In this document: positions 24,726 to 33,225 of the stretch, piece by piece
How positions within the stretch are numbered: position 1 is the first letter of the stretch
Layout of the letters: every line of letters begins with the position of its first letter
DNA from: Cytobacillus suaedae
GTDB lineage: Bacteria; Bacillota; Bacilli; Bacillales; Bacillaceae_L
Direction: 5' to 3'
Assembly (NCBI GenBank): GCA_014960805.1
Contig: CP063163.1
Coordinates: forward strand, 1,103,001-1,167,000
DNA length: 64,000 nt
The notes under the pieces: model-generated
Seen by the model: the letters and a program-made list of their open reading frames with translations, nothing else
Databases searched by the model: none
Told to the model about the DNA's origin: nothing
Translations under genes and position numbers: made by a program

Positions 24726-24890
24726 CTTTTAGTACCTCCTACGATTATATTGTAATAATCAGGCATGGATTGAGTGTTAAATATAGAGTAGTTAAGTAGA
24801 TACATAGTCATTTAACATAGGCTCCCGGGTACCTAGGGTAAATGATGATTATCACATTAAAATCGTAACACTATTTTGAATAATTTGTTA

Positions 24891-25091
24891 TTGGGAAAAT
24901 GACAGAAAAAGATAGTGATTAAATCCCGAAATCAAAGGCGATTTTCCCAATGGTAAAAGTTAGGATTACCGTTTAGACTGATACATAGAAAAAAGGTAAA
25001 AAAGTCAAAAACCCCAGATATTTTCAGATGTTGGGAAAATTGCCTCAAAAATATAGCTCTAAGTGGCCTATTTTTGTATCTATTTTCCCAA
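24891..25091. promoter_or_regulatory. Four exact TTGGGAAAAT sites in two inverted pairs
   Basis: TTGGGAAAAT occurs at 24891-24900 and 25031-25040. Its exact complement ATTTTCCCAA occurs at 24941-24950 and 25082-25091. The inverted pairs have gaps of 40 and 41 bases and are offset by 140-141 bases. They lie in the 438-bp gap between the subtilisin gene and the NprR-like gene. A binding site for that regulator is the simplest reading. Confidence 0.7.
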
Positions 25092-25163
25092 GCTTGAAAA
25101 AAAGGGTTTTCTGAATATTTTAAAGAATTAGTAGTATAACTTAATTTAGGAGCTGAATGTGTT

Positions 25164-26426
25164 ATGGACATAGGAAACAGACTTCGTTTTTATCGTATAC
25201 AGCAAAACATGACACAAGAGGATCTAGCAAGTGGGATTATCTCTATCTCTTATCTTTCAAAAATAGAAAATAACCAAACGTCAGCTAGTGTTGAAGTTCT
25301 AGAGATGCTTTGTAAGAAGTTGGGAATTAAGTTAATTGAGGAAAATGAGTACTCTCTATTAAAAGACCTACATGATTGGTATTACCAAATCATCAATCGA
25401 AACAAGGAAGAGGTAGTTAGTAGGTATGATAAATATGTAGATGTGATTCAAAGTACGAATGATTCAAGTGCTTACATACATTTTGTTTTGTTCGAGTTAC
25501 GCTACTTTTTGTTACAAAGGGATTTAGAAAAAGCAGAGGAACAACTGAACAAGATTAATTTGTTTAAGGATATCTTTGATGACCAAATGAATTATTTCTA
25601 TAGTAAATTTGTAGGTTTGTATCATTATATGAAAAATCGATTTTCAACGGCGAAGGATTTTTATAAGCTTGCTGAACGAATTCTCAATAAAAGTATCCAC
25701 ATAGAGAGATGGGAAGAAGCTGACCTTTATTACTCGATTGGGTTAACTTATAGCCAATTAGGAAAGATGTCATTAAGTAATAATTACACCCACTTGGCCT
25801 TAGCTATCTATCAATCTCGGTACGATTTAAAAAGAAGTGCCGAATGTCATGTGTTGCTAGGAATCTGTTATTTACGAACAGAAGAGTACGAGCTCTCAGA
25901 AGAAAACTATTTATTAGCCAATAAAGTTGCTGAAAGTATGAATGATTCAAACCTGAGGGGAATTATTTATCATAATTTGGGGTATTTGTATTCGTTGCAA
26001 AATAAACCACATGAAGCTATTACCGAATATGAGAAGAGTTTACGTTACAAGTTAGATTCTAATATAGATGGAAAACTAAGGTCTATTCACGGGATTATAA
26101 CTGAATACTATAATCTTAGTGACTTTGATTCTTGTAAAACGTGGCTCATCGAGGGAATGAGACTTCAGGAATATAGCGAAAAAGTAGAATATAGGATTCA
26201 TTTTAAAATATATGACTATTTAATTAATAATCCATCAGAGGAATTTGAAAAATTCATGCAGGAGACTGCACTTCCTCATTTTGAAAAACAAGAAAATATG
26301 CAATATATTGTGAAATACTCAGAAATATTGGGAGCTTACTTTGAAAAAAAGTTCAAATATAAGCAAGCAAATCGTTACTATAGTTTGGCGATTAAAGCTC
26401 TAAAAAAATTAAATTATATTTATTAA
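25164..26426 (+). CDS. RRNPP-family peptide-responsive regulator (NprR/PlcR-like)
   Basis: The 420-residue protein has an XRE-type helix-turn-helix at residues about 3-60 (GNRLRFYRIQQNMTQEDLA, with ISYLSKIENNQ in the recognition region). A long array of TPR-like helices runs to the C-terminus, ending with a Tyr-rich repeat. Length (NprR is about 423 residues) and layout match the Rap-Rgg-NprR-PlcR-PrgX family, which binds re-imported signalling peptides. A small exported peptide gene starts 12 bases after its stop, as nprX follows nprR. The divergent neighbour is a secreted protease. Confidence 0.85.
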   Translation: MDIGNRLRFYRIQQNMTQEDLASGIISISYLSKIENNQTSASVEVLEMLCKKLGIKLIEENEYSLLKDLHDWYYQIINRNKEEVVSRYDKYVDVIQSTNDSSAYIHFVLFELRYFLLQRDLEKAEEQLNKINLFKDIFDDQMNYFYSKFVGLYHYMKNRFSTAKDFYKLAERILNKSIHIERWEEADLYYSIGLTYSQLGKMSLSNNYTHLALAIYQSRYDLKRSAECHVLLGICYLRTEEYELSEENYLLANKVAESMNDSNLRGIIYHNLGYLYSLQNKPHEAITEYEKSLRYKLDSNIDGKLRSIHGIITEYYNLSDFDSCKTWLIEGMRLQEYSEKVEYRIHFKIYDYLINNPSEEFEKFMQETALPHFEKQENMQYIVKYSEILGAYFEKKFKYKQANRYYSLAIKALKKLNYIY

Positions 26427-26438
26427 GGAGAGATAGGG

Positions 26439-26597
26439 ATGAAAAAATTATTATTTGTATTAGCTGTAGGGGTATTATTAACATTAGGAGCAAATGCTCA
26501 CTTTGCTGGTGACGCAGAACACCCAGATCCAACATCTATCCAATTCGCAGGTGACGCTGAACATCCAGATCCAACATCTATCTCAGATTTAGTATAA
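26439..26597 (+). CDS. NprX-like exported signalling pro-peptide with duplicated 14-residue repeat
   Basis: This 52-codon gene has an AAGGAG site and starts 12 bases after the regulator gene. The product has a Sec signal (MKKLLFVLAVGVLLTLGANA), then HFAGDAEHPDPTSI, then QFAGDAEHPDPTSI, then SDLV. The two 14-residue units differ only in the first residue. Within each, EHPDPTS aligns with the NprX heptapeptide SKPDIVG at the central Pro-Asp. It is probably secreted, trimmed and re-imported to act on the regulator. A terminator follows. The mature form is not known. Confidence 0.85.
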   Translation: MKKLLFVLAVGVLLTLGANAHFAGDAEHPDPTSIQFAGDAEHPDPTSISDLV

Positions 26598-26604
26598 TCA
26601 AACA

Positions 26605-26638
26605 AACCTAGCTAAGAAATCCTTAGCTAGGTTTTTTA
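26605..26638 (+). terminator. Terminator after the regulator-peptide pair
   Basis: AACCTAGCTAAG pairs with CTTAGCTAGGTT around a short loop, followed by six T. Confidence 0.9.
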
Positions 26639-26641
26639 TTG

Positions 26642-26833
26642 TTAAACTCCATGAAAATGATTATGCTGGGCATGTTCCTTTTTGGCATTTTCAATTTTGT
26701 TTTCAGCATTTTCTCGGTCTAGGTCCTGTTCAGTTAAAATGGATTTACGCTTTCTTTTTGTTCTTACATCAGAAATTGCTCCAATTAAGATAACTGCTGC
26801 AAAGAAGACCAATATCCAACCCCAAAATGGCAT
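26642..26833 (-). CDS. Small single-pass membrane protein with charged, His-ending tail
   Basis: The 63-residue protein has one hydrophobic segment (WGWILVFFAAVILIGAI), a basic stretch (RTKRKRKS) and a helical charged tail ending in HAQHNHFHGV. ATG 26833 is chosen because AAGGAGG lies eight bases upstream; GTG 26842 overlaps that site. I do not recognise the family. The terminal histidines could bind metal. It is expressed towards the regulator-peptide pair. Confidence 0.65.
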   Translation of the reverse strand: MPFWGWILVFFAAVILIGAISDVRTKRKRKSILTEQDLDRENAENKIENAKKEHAQHNHFHGV

Positions 26834-27049
26834 TGAGTCCACCTCCTTAGTCGGTGTGTCTGGATTAATCTTAGTTTATGTGGCAGCTATATGGTAAATG
26901 AGGATGTTATTGTTTCTTAATCGGAATGTAAAGACGGTTAAATAAATTTAACATGCAAATGTGTCCAAAGGGGCTCCAATGTCATAAAGTTAAGCTTACA
27001 AAAAATTACATTATTTCTGTGAAAATTAGGCTTGGTATGTTATAAAGTC

Positions 27050-27173
27050 GTTATTCGCTAAAATCCACTCGCTTTCCGCGGGCGGTCCGGGAGCCTCCTC
27101 GGCGCTCTACGCCTGTGGGGTCTCCCAATGACGCGTACTTCCCGCAGGAGTCTCGTGGATTTTAGCGAATAAC
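27050..27173. repeat. Hairpin repeat with perfect 19-bp terminal inverted repeats
   Basis: GTTATTCGCTAAAATCCAC (27050-27068) is exactly complementary to 27155-27173. The GC-rich interior (CTTTCCGCGGG, GGAGCCTCCTCGGCGCTC, CCCGCAGGAGTC) is a relative, in reverse orientation, of the 4767-type repeat. It is one of several repeats filling the gene-free stretch 26850-27780. Confidence 0.8.
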
Positions 27174-27363
27174 TTTACACTCTGAATTTTGTTTTTAAAG
27201 GGAGTACTAATTCAAAGATCTATTAAACAACGCTCTCTTCTAACACAATACAATTGGGACCCGGGAAGACACTTCAATTCTCTAAAATCCCCTTAGACAT
27301 CTATTCTCCAAAAATTTAAATATTCAAGTTTTTGTAAAAAAAAATAGCCCCAAGATATTTTTA

Positions 27364-27549
27364 GAGTGGATTGGAGCGGAAGGCACTTGACTCCTGCGGG
27401 AAGTAGAGGAAAGGTCGAGACCCCGCAGACGGTACGTTGAGGAGGCTCGACTTCCTCCCCGATGGGAATTCACCCTTGAAAAAGCCAGCAGTTGGGCTTT
27501 TTCATAATTCCCCGCGGAAAGCAAGTGCCTGCAGCGCAAAGGAACGGAC
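27364..27549 (+). repeat. Bacillaceae hairpin repeat, copy 2, with 53-base nested insertion
   Basis: The copy has the same plan as 4767-4902, with terminal arms GGCACTTG and CAAGTGCC. At 27461-27513 it contains a 53-base insert starting GATGGGAATTC. The insert is itself a nested hairpin (GGGAATT with AATTCCC, and GAAAAAGCC with GGCTTTTTC). The same insert is found at the same place in the copy at 58694. Confidence 0.85.
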
Positions 27550-27613
27550 AATGTTCAAAGTGTAGTTTTTTAAGGGTTACTTATATTATATGGAACCTTA
27601 AGTTGAAGACATT

Positions 27614-27640
27614 AGAGCCTGACCCCCGGTGCGTTAAAGG
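27614..27640. repeat. GGGGCCTGACCCC-type element, partial
   Basis: AGAGCCTGACCCCCGGTGCG matches the left arm of the palindrome at 20955, without a right arm. Confidence 0.55.
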
Positions 27641-27783
27641 GGTAAAGGGGAGGTTAGTGAAATGGAAAGAACTAGTGGTGAAAGGTTTTGGGTTTTATAG
27701 TATACTAATTGTTTGTATATAGCTTTTTTACTAGTTTATTAGAGAGTATGTAAGTTTGTTTGCATTGTGAGGAGATCAATCTG

Positions 27784-28818
27784 ATGAGTGAAAATATTAT
27801 TCGAAAGCAGTCGCCATTGGGGGCTATTAGAAGGCTTCCTTTACCAAGGTGGACGGCGGGTGTGGTGTTGCTTCTTGTGATTGCGACCATTGCACATGTA
27901 TTTGGTAAGCTGTTTCCATTAGTCGGTGGAGTTATTTTTGCTTTAATCGCTGGAATTGTGATTCGAAATACAATAGGTATCCGGCATGTTATTTTTGAAG
28001 ATGGTGTTTCTTTTACTATTAAAAGGATGCTAAAGTTGGCCATTATTTTATTGGGTGCTACATTAAGTTTTGGAAAAATCCTTACCATTGGTGGTCAGTC
28101 TGTCCTTATTATATTAGCCGTGGTCATTGGTGGAATTGGTTTCACCATATTAATAGGAAAATTATTAAAGGTAGATAAGGTTTTGTCTCTTTTAATTGGA
28201 GTTGGGGCTAGCATTTGTGGAGCAACAGCCATTACAGCGTTAAAGGGGACAATTAATGCTCGAGAAACTCAGACTGCCTATGCTATATCAACGATTTTCC
28301 TATTTAATTTAATTGCTACTTTCCTTTACCCTGTTATTGGACATATGCTCAACTTAAATCCACTTCAGTTTGGAATATGGGCTGGTACAGCAATCCATGA
28401 TACATCGTCAGTTGTAGCTGTTGGATATTTATATGGTAACGAAGCGGGGGATATTGCAACAACCGTAAAGCTCGTCCGAACGCTGTTTTTACTACCAATT
28501 ATCATTATAATCCCTATGTTATTTATGAAAGACTCTGACCAAGCTGGTAAAGCTTCCATTAAGAAGGTGTTTCCGTGGTTTATTATCGGTTTTATCATAA
28601 TGAGCCTAGTAAACTCAATCGGTTTCATACCTGTAGAAGCACAAGAGTTTTTTACAAGTACGGCTAAATATATTATTCTAATGGTCATGGCTGGTGTAGG
28701 ATTGCAGGTGAATTTTAAAAAAATGATGAATTTGGGTGTAAAACCTTTTGCTATCGGCTTATTTGCTTCAGTACTCGTATCAGTTATTAGTTTAGCTTTA
28801 ATTTATTTACTACTATAA
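27784..28818 (+). CDS. YeiH-family putative sulfate/anion permease (UPF0324)
   Basis: The protein of about 344 residues has nine or ten hydrophobic segments and the Cons_hypoth698 pattern. Its hallmarks are LLIGVGASICGATAITALKG and GIWAGTAIHDTSSVVAVGY. ATG 27784 has AGGAG nine bases upstream; an earlier ATG at 27760 has none. Members are annotated as putative sulfate exporters, which would fit the sulfur theme of the window, but direct evidence for the family is thin. It is monocistronic, with a strong terminator. Confidence 0.8.
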   Translation: MSENIIRKQSPLGAIRRLPLPRWTAGVVLLLVIATIAHVFGKLFPLVGGVIFALIAGIVIRNTIGIRHVIFEDGVSFTIKRMLKLAIILLGATLSFGKILTIGGQSVLIILAVVIGGIGFTILIGKLLKVDKVLSLLIGVGASICGATAITALKGTINARETQTAYAISTIFLFNLIATFLYPVIGHMLNLNPLQFGIWAGTAIHDTSSVVAVGYLYGNEAGDIATTVKLVRTLFLLPIIIIIPMLFMKDSDQAGKASIKKVFPWFIIGFIIMSLVNSIGFIPVEAQEFFTSTAKYIILMVMAGVGLQVNFKKMMNLGVKPFAIGLFASVLVSVISLALIYLLL

Positions 28819-28827
28819 TGACTACAA

Positions 28828-28858
28828 ACAGAGTGGATACTTTATCTACTCTGTTTTT
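28828..28858 (+). terminator. Terminator of the YeiH-like gene
   Basis: ACAGAGTGGATA pairs with TATCTACTCTGT (one mismatch), followed by five T. Confidence 0.85.
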
Positions 28859-28994
28859 GTTTTACCTTAGGAATTATTGGTTAATAATAAGATGATTCTA
28901 ATTTTGAATAATTAATGACAATAATAGATGACTAGTCGGTCTGATAAGGGCATCTAAGTTTACTTTCCAATTGAATGATTATAAGATTAAATAG

Positions 28995-29010
28995 TTGACT
29001 ATATAGTCAA
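28995..29010 (+). promoter_or_regulatory. Perfect 16-base palindrome upstream of the RND pump
   Basis: TTGACTATATAGTCAA is a perfect palindrome 45 bases before the pump start. The TTGACT may also be a -35 element. It is a good candidate operator for a TetR- or MarR-type repressor. Confidence 0.6.
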
Positions 29011-29055
29011 AGATACATAAGAAAAAAATATCAAAGGGAAGGGAAGGAGCTTTTT

Positions 29056-32000
29056 ATGAAGATTAGTAATTTCTCGATACGACGTCCAGTATTTACATTA
29101 GTCACCATGTTTCTTGTGATTATATTGGGACTAGTTTCGTTAATGAATATACCGTTAAAATTAATTCCTGATATTAACCCACCTATTGGTGTAGTTGTAG
29201 TTAATTATCCTGGTGCAAGTCCGACCGAGGTAGTTGAAAAGGTAACCAAGCCTTTAGAACAAGGGCTATCGACCCTTCCTGGCTTAAAAACAATGTCATC
29301 AACCGCCCAAGAGGGTGCAAATTTAACTTTATTACAATTTTCTTGGACGACTTCAATTGATGATATCGAGTCTGAGATTCAAAATCGGATTGATCAAACA
29401 CCAATTACAGATGACGCAGAAAAACCGCGCTTTCTTAAGTTTGATCCAGCCCAATTTCCAATTATTCAATTATCGTTAAGTACAACTGAGGATCCCAAAA
29501 CTCTTCAAGCCTTAGCTGAAAATCTTACTCTTGAGCTTAACAAGGTTGAAGGTGTAGCAAATGTAAACTTGTCAGGTACGGTAATTGATGAAATTAAAGT
29601 TGAGTTAAATCAAGCAAAGTTACAACAATATTTAATTAGTCAAAGTGACGTAGTCGACGCGATACGTGCCAATTCAGTATCTTTACCTGGTAACACCATA
29701 GAAACGAATGGGAAACAGTTAACAACACGTGTGATTAGTACTGTAGATTCATTAGATACATTAAGGAGCATAGTTGTAACTGTTGACCCAGCGACAGGCG
29801 AAAAGGTTACAGTTGATGATGTTAGTGATGTGGAAATTGCCCCACAAAACCAAAATACAATAACAAGGGCTAACCAGGAACCATCACTTCTATTAAGTGT
29901 ATTGCAACAATCTGATGCTAATACAGCACAGGTTTCCACAGCTTTTCAAGAGGAATTAAATTCATTATTGACTGATGAAAAGTACGAAGATATCCAATCA
30001 GATATCTTATTTGATCAAGGTGAATACATTCAATTGGCGATTGGAAATATGAGCAATACCTTGTTATTTGGTGGCTTACTAGCTATGCTCGTATTGTTTG
30101 CTTTTTTAAGAAGCTTAAAGAGTCCTTTAATTATCGGAATAGCTATTCCTTATTCAGTTATTGTTACATTTGTACTAATGTATTTTTCAGACTTCACTTT
30201 AAATATTATGACACTTGGTGGTCTAGCACTTGGGATTGGGATGTTAGTTGATAATGCAATTGTTGTTATCGAGAATATTTACCGTCATCTCTCAATGGGC
30301 AAAGATCCGAAAACAGCAGCCTCTGATGGAACGAAGGAAGTAGGAGCAGCGATAACTGCATCAACGCTAACAACGGTTGCTGTATTCTTGCCGGTTGTCT
30401 TTATTTCTGGAATTATCGGTCAGCTGTTCACAGAGTTTGCACTAACAATTGCGTTTAGTTTATTTGCTTCCCTGGCTGTAGCGTTAACAGTTGTTCCGAT
30501 GCTAGCTAGTAGATTTTTAAAGACACCTAAAGAAAATATAGAAAAAGTCCGGAGAGAAAGTGGTTTCTTACGTTCGATGGAAGGAGCAGCAAAGTGGTCA
30601 CTTCGAAATCGTGCTTTAGTATTAATCACAACAGTTGTTTTGCTTGGAGCAAGTGCGTATGGCTTAACAACAGTAGGTCAAGAGTTTATCCCAAGTAGCG
30701 ATGAAGGATTTTTTACCATTGCAGTTGAGTTAGAAAATGGTGTAACCCTGGCTGAGACCGAAAAAGCTGTATCGGAAGTAGAAGACGTACTTGAAACAAA
30801 AGAAGATATAGCTGTATATGTGAGTTTAATTGGATCTACTCAAGAGGAATCCTTCAGGGGAACGGGCCAAACGAATACAGCTGAAATTTATGTGAAAATG
30901 GTTGAATTAGAGGAGCGAACCGTTTCAAGTTTCGAATTTGTAGATGATGTCAAACGTGATGTAGAAAAAGCAGCACAAAAAGGAAATCCAACTGCGGAAG
31001 TATCGTTTAATTTACAATCGTCTGCTGGTTCTTCACCAAACACACTATCTTTTAGCGTAAAAGATACAAATAAGCAACGCCTAGATGACTCGGTTGAGAA
31101 AATAGAACAGGCTTTAAATGAAGTTGCAGATATCACAGAAGTTTCCACTGATTTATCTGAAACACAGGAAGAGGTTCAAATCACGATAAATCGTGAGAAT
31201 GCTTTTAACGAAGGGCTTGTACCTATTCAAATAGCTTCGACTGTAAATGATGTGACCAGAGGAACAACTGCGATGCAGCTAACAGATGAAAATGAAAATA
31301 TCTACTCAGTCTTTGTTAGCTATGATAGAGAAGTAACAAATAACATTGACCAATTAAAAGGCTTATTACTAAAAAAGCCAGATAATACGTATGTAAGGTT
31401 AGATGAAGTAACTTCCATAACTACTGGTGAAGGTCCAACAACCGTTCGCCGTGTTGATCAACAGAACGCAGTACAATTTACAGTTAAGTATGCAGCTACT
31501 ACGAATTTAGGTGATATCTCGGCAATCGTTGACCAAGAAATTGCTGATTTAGATTTACCAGAAGAGACTGACATCACCTTCGGAGGAGACCGCGAGCTAT
31601 TGGAATCTTCAATGGAGCAGATGCTATTAGCGTTTGTTTTAGCGATTGTATTTATCTATATAGTCATGGCGGCACAGTTTGAATCGTTCAAATATCCATT
31701 TGTTATTATGTTCACTGTTCCACTTATGGTCATTGGGGTTGCTATTGCTATGGTAGTGACAAATACTCCTATAGGATTAACAGCCATCATTGGAATCATT
31801 GTATTAGCAGGGATTGTAGTTAATAATGCAATCGTCATTGTTGATTATATTAATCAAAAAAAGGCAGATGGTATGAAAACATATGATGCCATCATTGAAT
31901 CCGTCAAAGATCGTACCCGACCAATCCTTATGACAGCTACAACTACCATTTTAGGTTTATTGCCTCTGGCTTTTGGTATCGGTGAGGGAGCAGAAATGAA

Positions 32001-32325
32001 CCAACCGATGGGCCTTGCAGTAATTGGTGGTCTAATTAGTAGTACATTTTTAACATTGTTCGTTATCCCAATTGTGTACAGTTTATTTGATAAAGAAACA
32101 CGAAGGTTAAATAAAAAATATGTTACACCAGATGGGCAACTGATTCCTGCGTACTTACTAGAGGATCGTTATATTGCTCCTGAACCTTCTGAAGAAGAAT
32201 CACAACAGTTACCAACAACAAATAAGAAACAATACGAAAAAGAAGACATGGTCCACATGCTTGAACAACTTTTATCCATTGTAAAAGACGATGACCGAAA
32301 TAAAGGAAATGACGACAAACAGTAA
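29056..32325 (+). CDS. RND efflux transporter (SwrC/AcrB-like)
   Basis: The 1089-residue protein is a full RND pump: an N-terminal membrane helix, two large periplasm-type loops (here outside the membrane) and two groups of helices. The conserved GIGMLVDNAIVVIENI in the fourth segment carries the proton-relay aspartates. The length agrees with SwrC of B. subtilis (about 1065), which exports surfactin and other amphiphiles. The C-terminal tail is charged and Gln-rich. A palindromic operator precedes it. No membrane-fusion partner gene is adjacent. Confidence 0.9.
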   Translation: MKISNFSIRRPVFTLVTMFLVIILGLVSLMNIPLKLIPDINPPIGVVVVNYPGASPTEVVEKVTKPLEQGLSTLPGLKTMSSTAQEGANLTLLQFSWTTSIDDIESEIQNRIDQTPITDDAEKPRFLKFDPAQFPIIQLSLSTTEDPKTLQALAENLTLELNKVEGVANVNLSGTVIDEIKVELNQAKLQQYLISQSDVVDAIRANSVSLPGNTIETNGKQLTTRVISTVDSLDTLRSIVVTVDPATGEKVTVDDVSDVEIAPQNQNTITRANQEPSLLLSVLQQSDANTAQVSTAFQEELNSLLTDEKYEDIQSDILFDQGEYIQLAIGNMSNTLLFGGLLAMLVLFAFLRSLKSPLIIGIAIPYSVIVTFVLMYFSDFTLNIMTLGGLALGIGMLVDNAIVVIENIYRHLSMGKDPKTAASDGTKEVGAAITASTLTTVAVFLPVVFISGIIGQLFTEFALTIAFSLFASLAVALTVVPMLASRFLKTPKENIEKVRRESGFLRSMEGAAKWSLRNRALVLITTVVLLGASAYGLTTVGQEFIPSSDEGFFTIAVELENGVTLAETEKAVSEVEDVLETKEDIAVYVSLIGSTQEESFRGTGQTNTAEIYVKMVELEERTVSSFEFVDDVKRDVEKAAQKGNPTAEVSFNLQSSAGSSPNTLSFSVKDTNKQRLDDSVEKIEQALNEVADITEVSTDLSETQEEVQITINRENAFNEGLVPIQIASTVNDVTRGTTAMQLTDENENIYSVFVSYDREVTNNIDQLKGLLLKKPDNTYVRLDEVTSITTGEGPTTVRRVDQQNAVQFTVKYAATTNLGDISAIVDQEIADLDLPEETDITFGGDRELLESSMEQMLLAFVLAIVFIYIVMAAQFESFKYPFVIMFTVPLMVIGVAIAMVVTNTPIGLTAIIGIIVLAGIVVNNAIVIVDYINQKKADGMKTYDAIIESVKDRTRPILMTATTTILGLLPLAFGIGEGAEMNQPMGLAVIGGLISSTFLTLFVIPIVYSLFDKETRRLNKKYVTPDGQLIPAYLLEDRYIAPEPSEEESQQLPTTNKKQYEKEDMVHMLEQLLSIVKDDDRNKGNDDKQ

Positions 32326-32374
32326 AAAGTATGATCGTATCGTTATGTAAAGATTGTTATTTTATAAAAACCTA

Positions 32375-32507
32375 GAGTGGATTGGAGCTGAAGGCAATTG
32401 ACTCCTGCGGGAAGTAGAGGAAAGGTCGAGACCCCGCAGACGGAACGTCGAGGAGGCTCGACTTCCTCCCCGCGGAAAGCAATTGCCTGCAGCGGAAAGG
32501 AACGGTC
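32375..32507 (+). repeat. Bacillaceae hairpin repeat, copy 3
   Basis: This is an uninterrupted copy with arms GGCAATTG and CAATTGCC and the inner pair GGTCGAG with CTCGACT. Compared with the other copies, both arms have changed together, so pairing is kept. Confidence 0.85.
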
Positions 32508-32527
32508 AAGATTTAAAGTGAAAATAC

Positions 32528-32562
32528 AAAAAAACAGCGAGCCAATTGGTTTCGCTGTTTTT
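32528..32562. terminator. Terminator between convergent RND and MarR genes
   Basis: AAAACAGCGA pairs with TCGCTGTTTT around a loop that includes CCAATTGG. It overlaps the end of the regulator gene. Confidence 0.75.
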
Positions 32563-32565
32563 ACT

Positions 32566-33063
32566 TTATTTTTCATTCTTAGATGCTTTTGATGTTCGAT
32601 CAACCCATTCAACAAAATCTTTCCCATGGAAATGTTCGTTAAACTTCCTTTGAAAATTTGATAGTGTTTCATAAAAATTATTATCTTCATCATTAAAGGC
32701 TGCAAGATACTCATAGGTCTTGTAACTATATTCTGAAGACTTCTCACGTATCGCTTCTCCTTCTGGAGTTAAGATACAATATGAAATACGTCGATCATTG
32801 TCGTGCTTAACTGTTTGTATGTATCCTTTTTGTTTTAAACGATTCGCCACCTGTACCACGGTAGAAATATCCCATAATCCTATGTCTGAAATCCTTGTCA
32901 TAGTAGCTTCTTTTTCAAAGTAAATAATCCAAAGCATATGTTGTTCGGCTGTTGTTAAGCCAAGATCTTTTGCGGATGTTTGCCAATCATTTTCTAGCGC
33001 TTTATACATTCCTCGCCAATGATTGATTAATGTATGTAAAGAAACATGATCCACGATTCTCAC
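32566..33063 (-). CDS. MarR-family regulator, ScoC/Hpr-like
   Basis: The 165-residue protein has a winged helix-turn-helix: recognition region IGLWDISTVVQVANRLKQKG, and wing KHDNDRRISYCILTPEG with the DxRxxxxxLT pattern of MarR proteins. The N-terminal helix (HWRGMYKALENDWQ) and HMLWIIYF resemble ScoC (Hpr), a repressor of extracellular proteases and sporulation genes in B. subtilis. ScoC itself is longer (about 203 residues). It could repress the proteases in this window or the adjacent pump, but no operator evidence links them. Confidence 0.8.
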   Translation of the reverse strand: MRIVDHVSLHTLINHWRGMYKALENDWQTSAKDLGLTTAEQHMLWIIYFEKEATMTRISDIGLWDISTVVQVANRLKQKGYIQTVKHDNDRRISYCILTPEGEAIREKSSEYSYKTYEYLAAFNDEDNNFYETLSNFQRKFNEHFHGKDFVEWVDRTSKASKNEK

Positions 33064-33225
33064 TCCTTAATATGTAAAAAGTACCAATAAGACTGTCTTC
33101 CTCATTTTATACTATTTTCATATTAATTACTCTATTTTTCTATCAAATTTTACAATTAGTTAACCAAACAACACATTTGGTAAACATATCGACATCTTTA
33201 TGAAGGATGTCGACGCTATCAAGGT

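Noticed and set aside
27324-27551. ORF encoding RCRHLLSAGNYEKAQLLAFS-type peptide, also at 58677-58907
   Set aside because: Both ORFs lie entirely within the hairpin repeat and its nested insert. Similarity follows from the repeat DNA, and there is no start signal.
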